This document shows, one piece after another, positions 8,831 to 16,446 of a DNA stretch of 64,000 nucleotides. The notes beneath the pieces are model-generated. The model had not been told where the DNA came from. It was given only the letters and a program-made list of their open reading frames with translations, and made no database searches. The stretch's first letter is position 1, and every line of letters begins with the position of its first letter. Origin of the DNA: Bacteroidetes bacterium 46-16 (GTDB taxonomy: Bacteria > Bacteroidota > Bacteroidia > Chitinophagales > Chitinophagaceae). A program made the translations under genes and the position numbers. Location of the stretch: contig MKUN01000028.1 of the NCBI GenBank assembly GCA_001897835.1, forward strand, positions 1 through 64,000, read 5' to 3'.

Positions 8831-9457
8831 TTATTGAGTTTCATATTTTACAGTAACGATAAGAGATAATTTTTCGGCAGCGGTGGACATATCCGCTTTT
8901 TCCGCAGCCGTAAGCAGGCTGCTCATACGCCAGGCACCATTTAAAGCGGTGCCTTCAAAAGCGTGAGAGGGTGTGCCTGCTGCATCCAGTAAGGTTGTTG
9001 TGCCAGCATGAGATACATTTAGCGGCCTGCGGGAACCTGAGCTTACGGTAACAACGCGGTAATTATTCCCCCACCTTATACTATCTTTTGTACAGGAAGC
9101 TATGAGTGTATCGCCATGCAGGCCTGTAGCACAAACTACACTATCGGTGCTGTTTACCGGCTGCGTCACTACCTGGATCATTTTTTTTGCCTCTTTACCA
9201 TTCTTTTGTGCAACAAGCGTGAATTCGAGATACCTTACTACAGCGCTATCGGGAGTGCCGGGTCCAGTAATATTTCTTTGGTGGTAAAGTAAAGTTGGAT
9301 GTCCCGTTACATCCCAGTTGAACTGCAAAGTATCGTTTGCGCTTATCGTCCGTTTATTAACAGTAAAGGAATTGATCTTAGGAGTACAGGAGTAAAGAAA
9401 AATAAAAAAGAAAGTTAATAACCAGGTACCGATCCGGAATTTTAATTTTTTTATCAT
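8831..9457 (-). CDS. Putative lipoprotein, 208 aa
   Basis: Starting at the ATG at 9457 the protein begins MIKKLKFRIGTWLLTFFFIFLYSC, a lipoprotein signal with the Cys at residue 24. The body looks like an Ig-like beta-sandwich (INSFTVNKRTISANDTLQFNWDV, ending LSLIVTVKYETQ). The start is set by the promoter at 9483-9513, which rules out the upstream ATG at 9493. It is the first gene of a two-gene operon with the phosphoesterase; a surface partner role is possible but unproven. Confidence 0.7.
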   Translation of the reverse strand: MIKKLKFRIGTWLLTFFFIFLYSCTPKINSFTVNKRTISANDTLQFNWDVTGHPTLLYHQRNITGPGTPDSAVVRYLEFTLVAQKNGKEAKKMIQVVTQPVNSTDSVVCATGLHGDTLIASCTKDSIRWGNNYRVVTVSSGSRRPLNVSHAGTTTLLDAAGTPSHAFEGTALNGAWRMSSLLTAAEKADMSTAAEKLSLIVTVKYETQ

Positions 9458-9482
9458 AGTAGCAGGCTTGTAATGTATTTTA

Positions 9483-9513
9483 TAAATGTACATGCTATTT
9501 GTAATAGTTGCAA
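9483..9513 (-). promoter_or_regulatory. Promoter of the lipoprotein-phosphoesterase operon
   Basis: Minus strand: TTG (9513-9511), 20 bp, TACATTTA (9490-9483), one mismatch from TAnnTTTG. Confidence 0.55.
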
Positions 9514-9601
9514 TAGGCCAGGATGCCAGTCCTCATCTGACACCAGTTATTACGGGCTTATATTTTCGTAAATTGGCTGCCTGAACAGACGGAAATAATC
9601 A

Positions 9602-10207
9602 ATGACCGATACCATCTTTACCGACCAGCGGCTGCTTGATGAACTGGATAAATATGCACGCCACAAGAGCGTGGAAAAAGACACCGTGCTGATGACGCCA
9701 GGCTCGGATATTGTTTTTGTGCCGATAGTGACGAAGGGTGTGCTGCGCATAGTGCGGGAGAATGATGAGGGCAGGGAGGTATTCCTGTATCACCTGTACC
9801 CGGGGCAGACCTGCGCTATGGCCATTAACTGCTGCCAGGCCGGGAAGAAGAGTATGGTAAAGGCCATAGCAGAAGATGATACCGAGGTAATGCAGATACC
9901 GGTGAAGCTGGTGGAAGAATGGTTCAAATATCCCGAATGGAAGACCTATGTGAACAGCACATACAGCAACCGTTTCGCAGAACTGATCGAGGTGATAGAC
10001 CTGATCGCCTTCAGCAATATGGATGAACAGGTGCTGCATTACCTGCAGGAGCGTGCAAGAGCAGTAAATACCAAAGCGCTGTACATTACCCACCAGCAGA
10101 TAGCCGATGAACTGCATACCCGCAGGGAAGTAATCAGCAGGCTGCTGCGCACAATGGAAGAAAAAGAGCTGGTGCGGCTGGGGCGGAACACTATCGAGCT
10201 GCTGTAA
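9602..10207 (+). CDS. Crp/Fnr-family transcriptional regulator
   Basis: 201 residues: an N-terminal cyclic-nucleotide-binding-like beta-roll (about 15-125) and a C-terminal winged helix with the recognition region ITHQQIADELHTRREVISRLLRTMEEKELV (about 158-187). It lacks the Cys cluster for an FNR iron-sulfur centre but has Cys71, Cys77 and Cys78 (TCAMAINCC). A thiol switch reacting to persulfide or oxidant is therefore possible (inference). It lies immediately upstream of the sulfur operon on the same strand, and a perfect dyad (10333-10346) precedes the operon's first gene, so it is the likely operon regulator. Confidence 0.85.
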   Translation: MTDTIFTDQRLLDELDKYARHKSVEKDTVLMTPGSDIVFVPIVTKGVLRIVRENDEGREVFLYHLYPGQTCAMAINCCQAGKKSMVKAIAEDDTEVMQIPVKLVEEWFKYPEWKTYVNSTYSNRFAELIEVIDLIAFSNMDEQVLHYLQERARAVNTKALYITHQQIADELHTRREVISRLLRTMEEKELVRLGRNTIELL

Positions 10208-10332
10208 TTTGTCATTTGCATATATGCCTGCGCAAAGGTGTACCACACTGTTCGAAGTGTGGCACACCTGCTTTGCCGTAGTGTAGCTATCAATAAATCC
10301 AATAGCCTTATTTTATCGCTAAAGCCGTTTAT

Positions 10333-10346
10333 GTGACTATTGTCAC
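10333..10346 (+). promoter_or_regulatory. Candidate Crp/Fnr operator
   Basis: GTGAC-TATT-GTCAC is a perfect inverted repeat with the spacing of Crp/Fnr half-sites. It ends 22 bp before the -7 box at 10369, overlapping the -33 region, a position where a class II activator could bind. Binding by the adjacent regulator is inference. Confidence 0.55.
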
Positions 10347-10368
10347 CAAAAGGGCGTGCGGGTGTTTC

Positions 10369-10376
10369 TATGTTTG
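10369..10376 (+). promoter_or_regulatory. -7 box of the sulfur operon
   Basis: TATGTTTG matches TAnnTTTG, 25 bp upstream of the ATG at 10402. The only -33-like TTG lies inside the dyad, consistent with activator dependence. Confidence 0.55.
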
Positions 10377-10401
10377 CATTATAAAACCAAAACAAAGTTT
10401 T

Positions 10402-10608
10402 ATGAAAAAGAACGTAAGCACAACAGACCGCATCATCCGCATACTGGCGGCTGTACTGATCATTGCCCTCTATGCAACGGGCAGCATCAGCGGAACTCTT
10501 GCCATCATACTGCTGGTAGTTGCGGGCATATTCATCGTGACCGGCTTTATTAGCTTCTGTCCCCTGTATGCAATATTTGGCCTGAGCACCAGGAAAAAGG
10601 GGCAATAA
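10402..10608 (+). CDS. DUF2892-type small membrane protein (YgaP-TM-like)
   Basis: 68 residues. MKKNVSTTDRIIRILAAVLIIALYATGSISG is the typical DUF2892 start (charged head, first helix), followed by a second helix and the FCPLYAIFGLSTRKK end with a Cys-Pro. In YgaP this two-helix unit anchors a rhodanese domain; here it is a separate protein heading a rhodanese-rich operon. The start is the ATG after the -7 box; longer frames would extend into the operator. Confidence 0.75.
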   Translation: MKKNVSTTDRIIRILAAVLIIALYATGSISGTLAIILLVVAGIFIVTGFISFCPLYAIFGLSTRKKGQ

Positions 10609-10664
10609 GCCTAAATGGTGACGAAGATCATTGACGAGAAAACAAGTATCAAAACATTATAAAA

Positions 10665-12080
10665 ATGAAAGTAGAACAAATTTATACAGGCTGCCTGGCA
10701 CAGGGCGCTTATTACATCACATCGGAAGGGGAGGCTGCCATAGTGGACCCCCTGAGAGAAATACAGCCTTACCTGGATAAGGCTGCTAAAGACGGGGTGA
10801 AGATCAAATACATTTTCGAAACACATTTCCATGCCGATTTCGTATCGGGGCACCTGGACCTGGCCCGGGCCACGGGTGCAACGATCGTATATGGACCAAC
10901 GGCAAAGCCATCGTTTGAAGCTCATGTGGCCAAAGACAATGAGACCTTTAAGCTGGGCGCGGTAAATATAAAACTGCTGCATACGCCCGGGCATACGCTT
11001 GAATCATCGTGCTACCTGCTGCAGGATGAGCAGGGGAAGGACAATGCGGTGTTCACAGGTGATACCCTGTTCATAGGTGATGTAGGCAGGCCCGACCTGG
11101 CACAGAAAGCGGCCAATATGACGCAGGAAGAACTTGCAGCTTTGCTGTTCGATTCGTTACGAAATAAAGTGATGCCCCTTGCCGATGATGTGACCGTGTA
11201 CCCGGCACATGGGGAGGGCTCGGCCTGCGGTAAGAATATGAGTAAAGAAACGGTATCGACAATAGGTATGCAAAAGCGATCGAACTATGCATTGCGTGCC
11301 GATATGAGCAAGGATGAATTCATCAAAGAAGTGACCGATGGCTTATTGCCCCCTCCTGTTTATTTCCCGATGAATGTGCAGATGAACAAAGAAGGATATG
11401 ACAGTATAAACGATGTGCTGAAAAGGGGCACGATGCCCCTGTCGGTCGATGCATTTGAGGCGGCTGCCAATGAGACCGGAGCCTTGATACTGGACACCCG
11501 TAACCCGGAGCATTTTGTGCAGGCCTTCATCCCCAATAGCATCAATATAGGTATTGACGGCACCTTTGCCCCATGGGTAGGCGCTTTGATACCCGATATT
11601 AAGCAAACTGTGCTGCTGGTAACTGAACCGGGCAGGGAGGAAGAAACGGTGATACGTATGGCACGCGTGGGTTACGACCATGTGATCGGTTACCTGGAGG
11701 GTGGCTTTGAGGCATGGCGCTCAGCAGGTAAGGAAACAGATCGTATCGAGTCGATATCGGCCTTCGAATTTGCCCATCGCTATAATACACAGCCGGGGAT
11801 AGAAGTGATAGACGTGCGCAGGCCGGGTGAATATAATGCCGGTCATCTAAGCAGTGCAAAAAACCTGCCCCTGGATTATATCAACGAGCATATGGCATCG
11901 TTCCCCAAAGACAAGACCTTTTACCTGCACTGTGCCGGGGGGTACCGCTCGGTGATCGCAGCATCGATATTGAAATCGAGGGGCTATGAGCATATGGTGA
12001 ATATAGCCAGTGGTTTCAGCGCTATAAAAGAATCGGGCATAGCTGCCGCACAATATGTAAGCGGCGAAACAATACAATAG
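10665..12080 (+). CDS. MBL-fold/rhodanese fusion, persulfide dioxygenase-like (CstB/ETHE1 type)
   Basis: 471 residues. The N-terminal metallo-beta-lactamase domain has the ETHE1-type iron ligands His54, His56, Asp58, His63 (HFHADFVSGH), then HTPGHT, FTGDTLFIGDVGRPD and YPAHGEGSACG. Two rhodanese domains follow: the first lacks a catalytic Cys (LLVTEPGREEE), the second carries the active loop HCAGGYRS. This three-domain layout resembles staphylococcal CstB, which oxidises persulfide to sulfite and transfers sulfane sulfur to give thiosulfate. It is the probable core enzyme of the operon. Confidence 0.85.
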   Translation: MKVEQIYTGCLAQGAYYITSEGEAAIVDPLREIQPYLDKAAKDGVKIKYIFETHFHADFVSGHLDLARATGATIVYGPTAKPSFEAHVAKDNETFKLGAVNIKLLHTPGHTLESSCYLLQDEQGKDNAVFTGDTLFIGDVGRPDLAQKAANMTQEELAALLFDSLRNKVMPLADDVTVYPAHGEGSACGKNMSKETVSTIGMQKRSNYALRADMSKDEFIKEVTDGLLPPPVYFPMNVQMNKEGYDSINDVLKRGTMPLSVDAFEAAANETGALILDTRNPEHFVQAFIPNSINIGIDGTFAPWVGALIPDIKQTVLLVTEPGREEETVIRMARVGYDHVIGYLEGGFEAWRSAGKETDRIESISAFEFAHRYNTQPGIEVIDVRRPGEYNAGHLSSAKNLPLDYINEHMASFPKDKTFYLHCAGGYRSVIAASILKSRGYEHMVNIASGFSAIKESGIAAAQYVSGETIQ

Positions 12081-12082
12081 TA

Positions 12083-12289
12083 ATGAAGGCCCTGGTACAG
12101 AAATATAAATTAGAATTGACTGGTTTAGTAATAGGAGCGGTAGCCGGATGGTGTTACTGGTATTTTGTGGGTTGTGCGTCCGGCACCTGCCCTATTACCT
12201 CAAAACCGCTGAACAGCAGCCTGTATGGTGCGATGATGGGTGCCGTGCTGTTCAGCATGTTCAGAAAAGAAAAAAAAGCAACAAAATAA
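12083..12289 (+). CDS. Small membrane protein, DUF6132-like
   Basis: 68 residues: one or two helices (LTGLVIGAVAGWCYWYFVG and SSLYGAMMGAVLFSMF) separated by CASGTCPITSKPLNS, a motif with two Cys that I associate from memory with DUF6132. It starts 3 bp after the MBL-rhodanese stop and is followed after 11 bp by a rhodanese, so it belongs to the sulfur operon; the loop cysteines suggest a sulfur- or redox-linked role (inference). Confidence 0.65.
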   Translation: MKALVQKYKLELTGLVIGAVAGWCYWYFVGCASGTCPITSKPLNSSLYGAMMGAVLFSMFRKEKKATK

Positions 12290-12300
12290 AAAAACAGAAA

Positions 12301-12579
12301 ATGACAAGTATCGCAGAAATGTTGCGTACAGGAAACGCTACAATAATAGATGTGCGGACCCCCGGGGAATATGCCGGTGGCCATGTGGCAGGCAGTATAA
12401 ATATTCCGCTCAACGAGCTGCCGGGGCGCATAGCAGAGTTGAAGGACAAGAAGAATATAGTACTGTGCTGTGCCTCGGGTGCAAGGAGCGGCAGTGCTAC
12501 CATGCTGCTACAGCAACAAGGCATTGCATGTGCCAACGGCGGATCGTGGCTGGATGTAAACTACTATTGCAACAACTAA
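12301..12579 (+). CDS. Single-domain rhodanese
   Basis: 92 residues from ATG 12301. IIDVRTPGEYAGGHVAGSINIPLNELP is the rhodanese core and CCASGARSGSA the active loop with a double Cys. It transfers sulfane sulfur between persulfides and acceptors. No signal peptide, so cytoplasmic. It is similar to the rhodanese at 13310-13624 (shared CCASG.RSGSA loop and NGGSW near the C terminus), suggesting duplication in the operon. Confidence 0.85.
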   Translation: MTSIAEMLRTGNATIIDVRTPGEYAGGHVAGSINIPLNELPGRIAELKDKKNIVLCCASGARSGSATMLLQQQGIACANGGSWLDVNYYCNN

Positions 12580-12592
12580 AACAGGACACACA

Positions 12593-13285
12593 ATGGAACA
12601 AATAACAGAACAAACAACAATACCAATGCCGCGTATAGGCGATAAGGCCCCGGAATTCAAAGCCGTGACCACGCAGGGTGATATCAACTTCCCCTCCGAC
12701 TATTCAGGCAAGTGGGTGATACTCTTCAGCCACCCGGCAGATTTTACGCCGGTGTGCACCTCGGAGTTCATGACCTTTGCCACACTGGAAAAGGATTTTG
12801 AAGCGCTGAACTGCAAGCTGGTAGGCTTATCGGTGGACGGCCTTTACAGCCACATAGCCTGGCTGCGCACGATAAAGGACAAGATAGAATACAAGGGCAT
12901 GAAGAACGTGGAAGTGAACTTTCCGCTGATAGAAGATATAACCATGAACGTGGCCCAAAAGTATGGTATGATACAGCCGGGTGAAAGCAGCACTAAAGCC
13001 GTAAGGGCGGTGTTCTTCATAGATCCGAAGGGCATCATCAGGGCTATCATTTATTACCCGCTATCGCTGGGCAGGAACTTTGATGAGATAAAGCGCGCGT
13101 TGGTAGCCATGCAGGCCGCTGATAAATATAACATAGCGACACCGGCCGACTGGAGGCCAGGCGATGATGTGATCGTGCCAACGGCAGGATCGTGCGGAAC
13201 AGCGAAGGAACGTATGGAAGACCATAGCGGCGATATAAAATGCTATGACTGGTTCTTCTGCACCAAAGCAATGCCTAAAGAATAA
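12593..13285 (+). CDS. Peroxiredoxin (Prx6/archaeal thioredoxin-peroxidase type)
   Basis: 230 residues. Peroxidatic Cys55 lies in HPADFTPVCTSEF; the C-terminal extension has Cys217 and Cys223 (KCYDWFFC), six residues apart as in archaeal Prx6-type thioredoxin peroxidases, so it may work with a resolving Cys. It reduces peroxides, or possibly persulfide-derived species, with electrons from thioredoxin. A thioredoxin gene follows in the same operon. Cytoplasmic; start chosen at the ATG 13 bp after the previous stop. Confidence 0.87.
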   Translation: MEQITEQTTIPMPRIGDKAPEFKAVTTQGDINFPSDYSGKWVILFSHPADFTPVCTSEFMTFATLEKDFEALNCKLVGLSVDGLYSHIAWLRTIKDKIEYKGMKNVEVNFPLIEDITMNVAQKYGMIQPGESSTKAVRAVFFIDPKGIIRAIIYYPLSLGRNFDEIKRALVAMQAADKYNIATPADWRPGDDVIVPTAGSCGTAKERMEDHSGDIKCYDWFFCTKAMPKE

Positions 13286-13309
13286 ATTAACCTTAAATAA
13301 CAAAAGGAC

Positions 13310-13624
13310 ATGTTACAGTTTATAAAAAAAATGCTTGGCGGTGGCCCTAAGGCAGATATCGGGGAACTGCTTGCGAATGGCGCAATAATACTGGATGTAC
13401 GCAGCCCGGGAGAGTATGCATCGGGACATATAAAAGGCTCTTTGAACATACCCCTGAACGCGCTGCCTATGCAGATGGCGAAACTGAAAAAAGATAAGGC
13501 CATTATCACCTGCTGTGCCTCGGGTATGCGAAGCGGCTCGGCAAAATCGATGCTGAAGGCGAACGGATTTGCAGAGGTGCATAACGGGGGTAGTTGGTTT
13601 AACCTGAAAAAATACGAAAGATGA
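13310..13624 (+). CDS. Single-domain rhodanese
   Basis: 104 residues. LDVRSPGEYASGHIKGSLNIPLNALP and the active loop CCASGMRSGSAKS; starts with a short amphipathic MLQFIKKMLGG. Paralogous to the rhodanese at 12301-12579. Its stop overlaps the next start by 4 bp (ATGA), showing translational coupling with the following membrane protein. Confidence 0.85.
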   Translation: MLQFIKKMLGGGPKADIGELLANGAIILDVRSPGEYASGHIKGSLNIPLNALPMQMAKLKKDKAIITCCASGMRSGSAKSMLKANGFAEVHNGGSWFNLKKYER

Positions 13625-13872
13625 ACAGGCTGAAGGCAATGCTGATGAGTGAGTGGGACCTGATGAGGATAGTGCGGCTGGCGATAGGCATATGGCTGGG
13701 GATAGAGGCGGTGATGCAGATGGAAGTGTTTGCGGGCCTGGCCAGTGCCTTTTTCCTATACCAGGCCATAACCGGTACGGGCTGCTGCGGAGCACAGGGC
13801 TGTTATGCCCCGCTCCGCAGCAAGGCAGGCAGCCAAAGCATACAAGACATAGAATATGAGGAAGTAAAATAA
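13621..13872 (+). CDS. Small Cys-rich membrane protein, 83 aa
   Basis: One or two helices (IVRLAIGIWLGIEAVMQMEVFAGLASAFFLYQAI) followed by TGTGCCGAQGCYAP, a CC...C motif often seen next to rhodaneses in Bacteroidota. Overlaps the upstream rhodanese by 4 bp, so it is likely its membrane partner, much as YgaP couples a rhodanese with membrane helices. Function otherwise unknown. Confidence 0.65.
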   Translation: MNRLKAMLMSEWDLMRIVRLAIGIWLGIEAVMQMEVFAGLASAFFLYQAITGTGCCGAQGCYAPLRSKAGSQSIQDIEYEEVK

Positions 13873-13878
13873 ACGTAT

Positions 13879-14199
13879 ATGGAAACAAAAACATTTTCGG
13901 AAATAATAAAAGACAGCAAGCCTGTGCTGGTGGACTTCTCGGCAGAGTGGTGCGGACCATGTAAAATGATGGCGCCCATACTTGCCGAGCTGAAAAAGAG
14001 CATAGGTGATAAAGCCACCATCATAAAAGTGGATGTGGACAAGAACCCGCTGGCTGCCGGTGCATACCATATATCGGGTGTGCCTACGCTTATCCTGTTC
14101 AAAGAAGGTAATGTATTATGGCGGCAATCGGGGGTGGTGCCTGCCAACCATTTGAAACAAGTGATAGAACAATATACAAGTACGGTAAATACGAATTAA
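13879..14199 (+). CDS. trxA: Thioredoxin
   Basis: 106 residues, standard thioredoxin length. Active site Cys25-Gly-Pro-Cys28 ([14 protein letters not shown]), cis-Pro in GVPTLILF. It probably recycles the operon's peroxiredoxin and takes sulfane sulfur from rhodaneses. It lies 6 bp after the previous gene and 1 bp before osmC. As it is an operon copy, the housekeeping thioredoxin is likely elsewhere. Confidence 0.88.
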   Translation: METKTFSEIIKDSKPVLVDFSAEWCGPCKMMAPILAELKKSIGDKATIIKVDVDKNPLAAGAYHISGVPTLILFKEGNVLWRQSGVVPANHLKQVIEQYTSTVNTN

Positions 14200-14200
14200 G

Positions 14201-14653
14201 ATGAGCGTAACACATGATTATGAAGTATCGCTGCATTGGGAAGCAGGCCGTAAAGGGGTATTGAATGCACCGGGATTGGATACAAGTATAGAAGTGGTGA
14301 CGCCCCCGGAATTCCCAAATGGTATACCCGGCAAATGGTCGCCCGAACACCTGCTGGTGGCCTCGGTGAACAGCTGCCTGATGACCACCTTCCTGGCCAT
14401 AGCGGATAACTCTAAGCTGGAGTATGTGCATTTTGATTCACATGCATCGGGCAAGCTGGAAATGGTGGAGGGTAAATACATGATCAGCGAGGTGACGCTG
14501 AGTCCCGTGGTAACCATTGCGAATGAAGAACAGAAGGAACGTGCCGAGCGCGTGTTGCAAAAAACGGAGCCGAATTGCTTAATTTCCAATTCGGTAAAGT
14601 CAAAGATCATTTTTAAACCACAAATAAAAGTTTTAAACGCAAGCACAGTATGA
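14201..14653 (+). CDS. OsmC/Ohr family protein
   Basis: 150 residues. OsmC fold: EFPNGIPGKWSPEHLLVASVNSCLMTTFLAIADNS carries the first conserved Cys, and EKTEPNCLISNSV the second. These thiols reduce organic hydroperoxides; some relatives act on persulfides. Its 3' end overlaps the next start by 4 bp (ATGA). Confidence 0.85.
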   Translation: MSVTHDYEVSLHWEAGRKGVLNAPGLDTSIEVVTPPEFPNGIPGKWSPEHLLVASVNSCLMTTFLAIADNSKLEYVHFDSHASGKLEMVEGKYMISEVTLSPVVTIANEEQKERAERVLQKTEPNCLISNSVKSKIIFKPQIKVLNASTV

Positions 14654-15381
14654 GGGCCATATATTCCGCATTGATATTTTCATCGTTCCTGTACCTGGCC
14701 AGTTGCCAGGATGCCACTACTGCCGATGCGCAGCACAATATTAATAAAGAACTGCAGGTGGATGATTATGAGCAGAAACTGAATGCAACAGCCGGTGCAC
14801 AACTGGTGGATGTAAGAACGCCGGGCGAATATGCAGAAGGGCATTTGAAGAACTCGGTGAATATAGATTACAATTCGGATGCCTTTGCGGATAAAATAGC
14901 CAGGCTGGATAAACAAAAACCGGTTTTCGTTTATTGCCTGTCGGGCGGGCGCAGCAGTATGGCTGCAGAGCAGATGCACAATATGGGTTTCAGCGAGGTG
15001 TATAATATGAAGGGTGGTATCATGAAATGGAACCGGGCAGGAAAGCCAACCGTAAATGGTGGTGAAAGTAAAAAGGCGACCGGCATGAGCATGGACGACT
15101 TCAACAAACAAGTATCGAAGAACGGCTACGTAATGGTGGACTATAATGCGCAATGGTGCGCGCCCTGCAAGAAGATAGCGCCGATGCTGGACAAAGTGGT
15201 ATCGGAAAAGAAAGGCAAGCTGGACCTCCTGAAAATAGATGCCGATGAGAACAAGGAGCTGCTGAATGAAAAAGGCATTGAAGGCATACCTTACCTGGAG
15301 CTATACCGGGATGGTAAACTGGTATGGACACACAGCGGGCTGATAGATGAAGCAACATTATTGAAAGAAACGAAACTGTAA
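14650..15381 (+). CDS. Rhodanese-thioredoxin fusion lipoprotein
   Basis: 243 residues. The signal MRAIYSALIFSSFLYLASC ends in a lipobox Cys19. The rhodanese domain (about 35-130) has VDVRTPGEYAEGH and the active loop YCLSGGRSS; the thioredoxin domain (about 140-243) has YNAQWCAPCKKIAPML and GIPYLELY. It would act at the periplasmic face, perhaps passing sulfane sulfur or electrons across the envelope. Fusion of both activities in one lipoprotein is notable. Coupled to both neighbours by overlapping stop/start codons. Confidence 0.85.
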   Translation: MRAIYSALIFSSFLYLASCQDATTADAQHNINKELQVDDYEQKLNATAGAQLVDVRTPGEYAEGHLKNSVNIDYNSDAFADKIARLDKQKPVFVYCLSGGRSSMAAEQMHNMGFSEVYNMKGGIMKWNRAGKPTVNGGESKKATGMSMDDFNKQVSKNGYVMVDYNAQWCAPCKKIAPMLDKVVSEKKGKLDLLKIDADENKELLNEKGIEGIPYLELYRDGKLVWTHSGLIDEATLLKETKL

Positions 15382-15749
15382 TGGGTGTAAATACGATACT
15401 TATACTGATCATGATAGGCCTTGTGGCCGGGATACTGGGAGGCATGATAGGGCTTGGCGGGGGCATTATACTGATACCGGCCATGGTGATGTTCCTGGCT
15501 ATGGACCAACGCATGGCACAGGGTACGACTGTTGCGGTGATGCTGCCGCCTATAGGGCTATTTGCCGTCATCAATTATTACAAGGCCGGGTATGTGAACC
15601 TGAAATATGCACTTATTATCGCTGCGGCCTTTATGATAGGTGGCTACCTGGGCTCAAAGGTGGCATTGAGCATCCCTCAGGTAATGATGAGAAAGATATT
15701 CGCAGGGTTACTCGTAATTATAGCTGCAAAAATGTTTTTCCAGAAGTGA
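15381..15749 (+). CDS. TauE/SafE family permease, half length
   Basis: 122 residues, mostly hydrophobic, about four helices: ILIMIGLVAGILGGMIGLGGGIILIPAMV is the family's N-terminal glycine-rich motif, and GAAxMIGGYLGSKVAL-like sequence recurs near the middle. Full TauE/SafE exporters are about twice this length, so this form probably dimerises. Sulfite or a related sulfur oxyanion made by the MBL-rhodanese is the likely substrate (inference). Last gene of the operon, followed by a strong terminator. Confidence 0.78.
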   Translation: MGVNTILILIMIGLVAGILGGMIGLGGGIILIPAMVMFLAMDQRMAQGTTVAVMLPPIGLFAVINYYKAGYVNLKYALIIAAAFMIGGYLGSKVALSIPQVMMRKIFAGLLVIIAAKMFFQK

Positions 15750-15767
15750 TCTGGGTAAGATTGCCGG

Positions 15768-15811
15768 ATAAAAGATGAGCCGGGACGATCAAGTCCCGGC
15801 TCATCTTTTAT
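15768..15811. terminator. Bidirectional terminator
   Basis: A perfect 19-bp stem (15768-15786 with 15793-15811) with a 6-nt loop, GC-rich near the loop and with A/T-rich feet giving a U-run on either strand. It lies between the convergent sulfur operon and the FKBP gene and can end both. Confidence 0.9.
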
Positions 15812-15827
15812 AGTGGTGAATGATCGC

Positions 15828-16310
15828 TTAATTGATATACATGACCTCCACATCGAACATAAGTATTGAATTAGGCGGGATGGATGGCCTGCCGGCGGAG
15901 CCATAGGCTAATGCTGAGGGCAGGAACAGGGTGGCCCTGCAACCTTTGTTCAGCAGTGCTATGCCTTCGTCCCAGCCGGTGATCACCTGGCCGGTACCGA
16001 GTGTAAAATTAAGTATTGACCTGCCTGCCACCGGTTGGTAGTTTTCGTCGATATTGCCATCGAAGCGTTTGCCATCGAGGAAACGCCCCAGGTAATTCAT
16101 ACCTACCTGTTGACCGGCCTTAGCAGTAGGGCCTTCCCCTTTTTTGTTGATAACGTAGTAGAGGCCTGAAGCCGTTCTTTTGGCCTTAATGTGATTCTTG
16201 GCAAAATATTCTTTCAGGATGGCTTCGTCCTTAGCTGGCTGGTCTTGTGCGACCGCTGTAGTGAAAATGGCGGTAAGCAAGAGCAGGGTGCCGAGTATGT
16301 TTTTGAGCAT
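15828..16310 (-). CDS. FKBP-type peptidyl-prolyl cis-trans isomerase, secreted
   Basis: 160 residues with signal peptide MLKNILGTLLLLTAIFTTAVAQ. The FKBP domain shows GLYYVINKKGEGPTAKAGQQVGMNYLGRFLDGKRFDGN, VITGWDEGIALLNKGCRATLFLPSALAYG and IPPNSILMFDVEVMYIN. It should catalyse prolyl isomerisation of periplasmic or outer-membrane proteins during folding. Single gene with its own start, sharing the downstream terminator. Confidence 0.9.
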   Translation of the reverse strand: MLKNILGTLLLLTAIFTTAVAQDQPAKDEAILKEYFAKNHIKAKRTASGLYYVINKKGEGPTAKAGQQVGMNYLGRFLDGKRFDGNIDENYQPVAGRSILNFTLGTGQVITGWDEGIALLNKGCRATLFLPSALAYGSAGRPSIPPNSILMFDVEVMYIN

Positions 16311-16446
16311 TGGCGTATTGTTTTTGTGAAAATAGGGAAATATTCCATTCCCCAGTTAAAGCTTGTGCAGGGAAGATTTTTTTCAGGAATAGAATAGATT
16401 ACATTTTTTTAGTATTTTCACTATCCCTGTACCGAAAAAATACTCC

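Noticed and set aside
12148-12300. Upstream extension of the 12301 rhodanese frame
   Set aside because: It overlaps the DUF6132-like gene and lacks family similarity; ATG 12301 has normal spacing.
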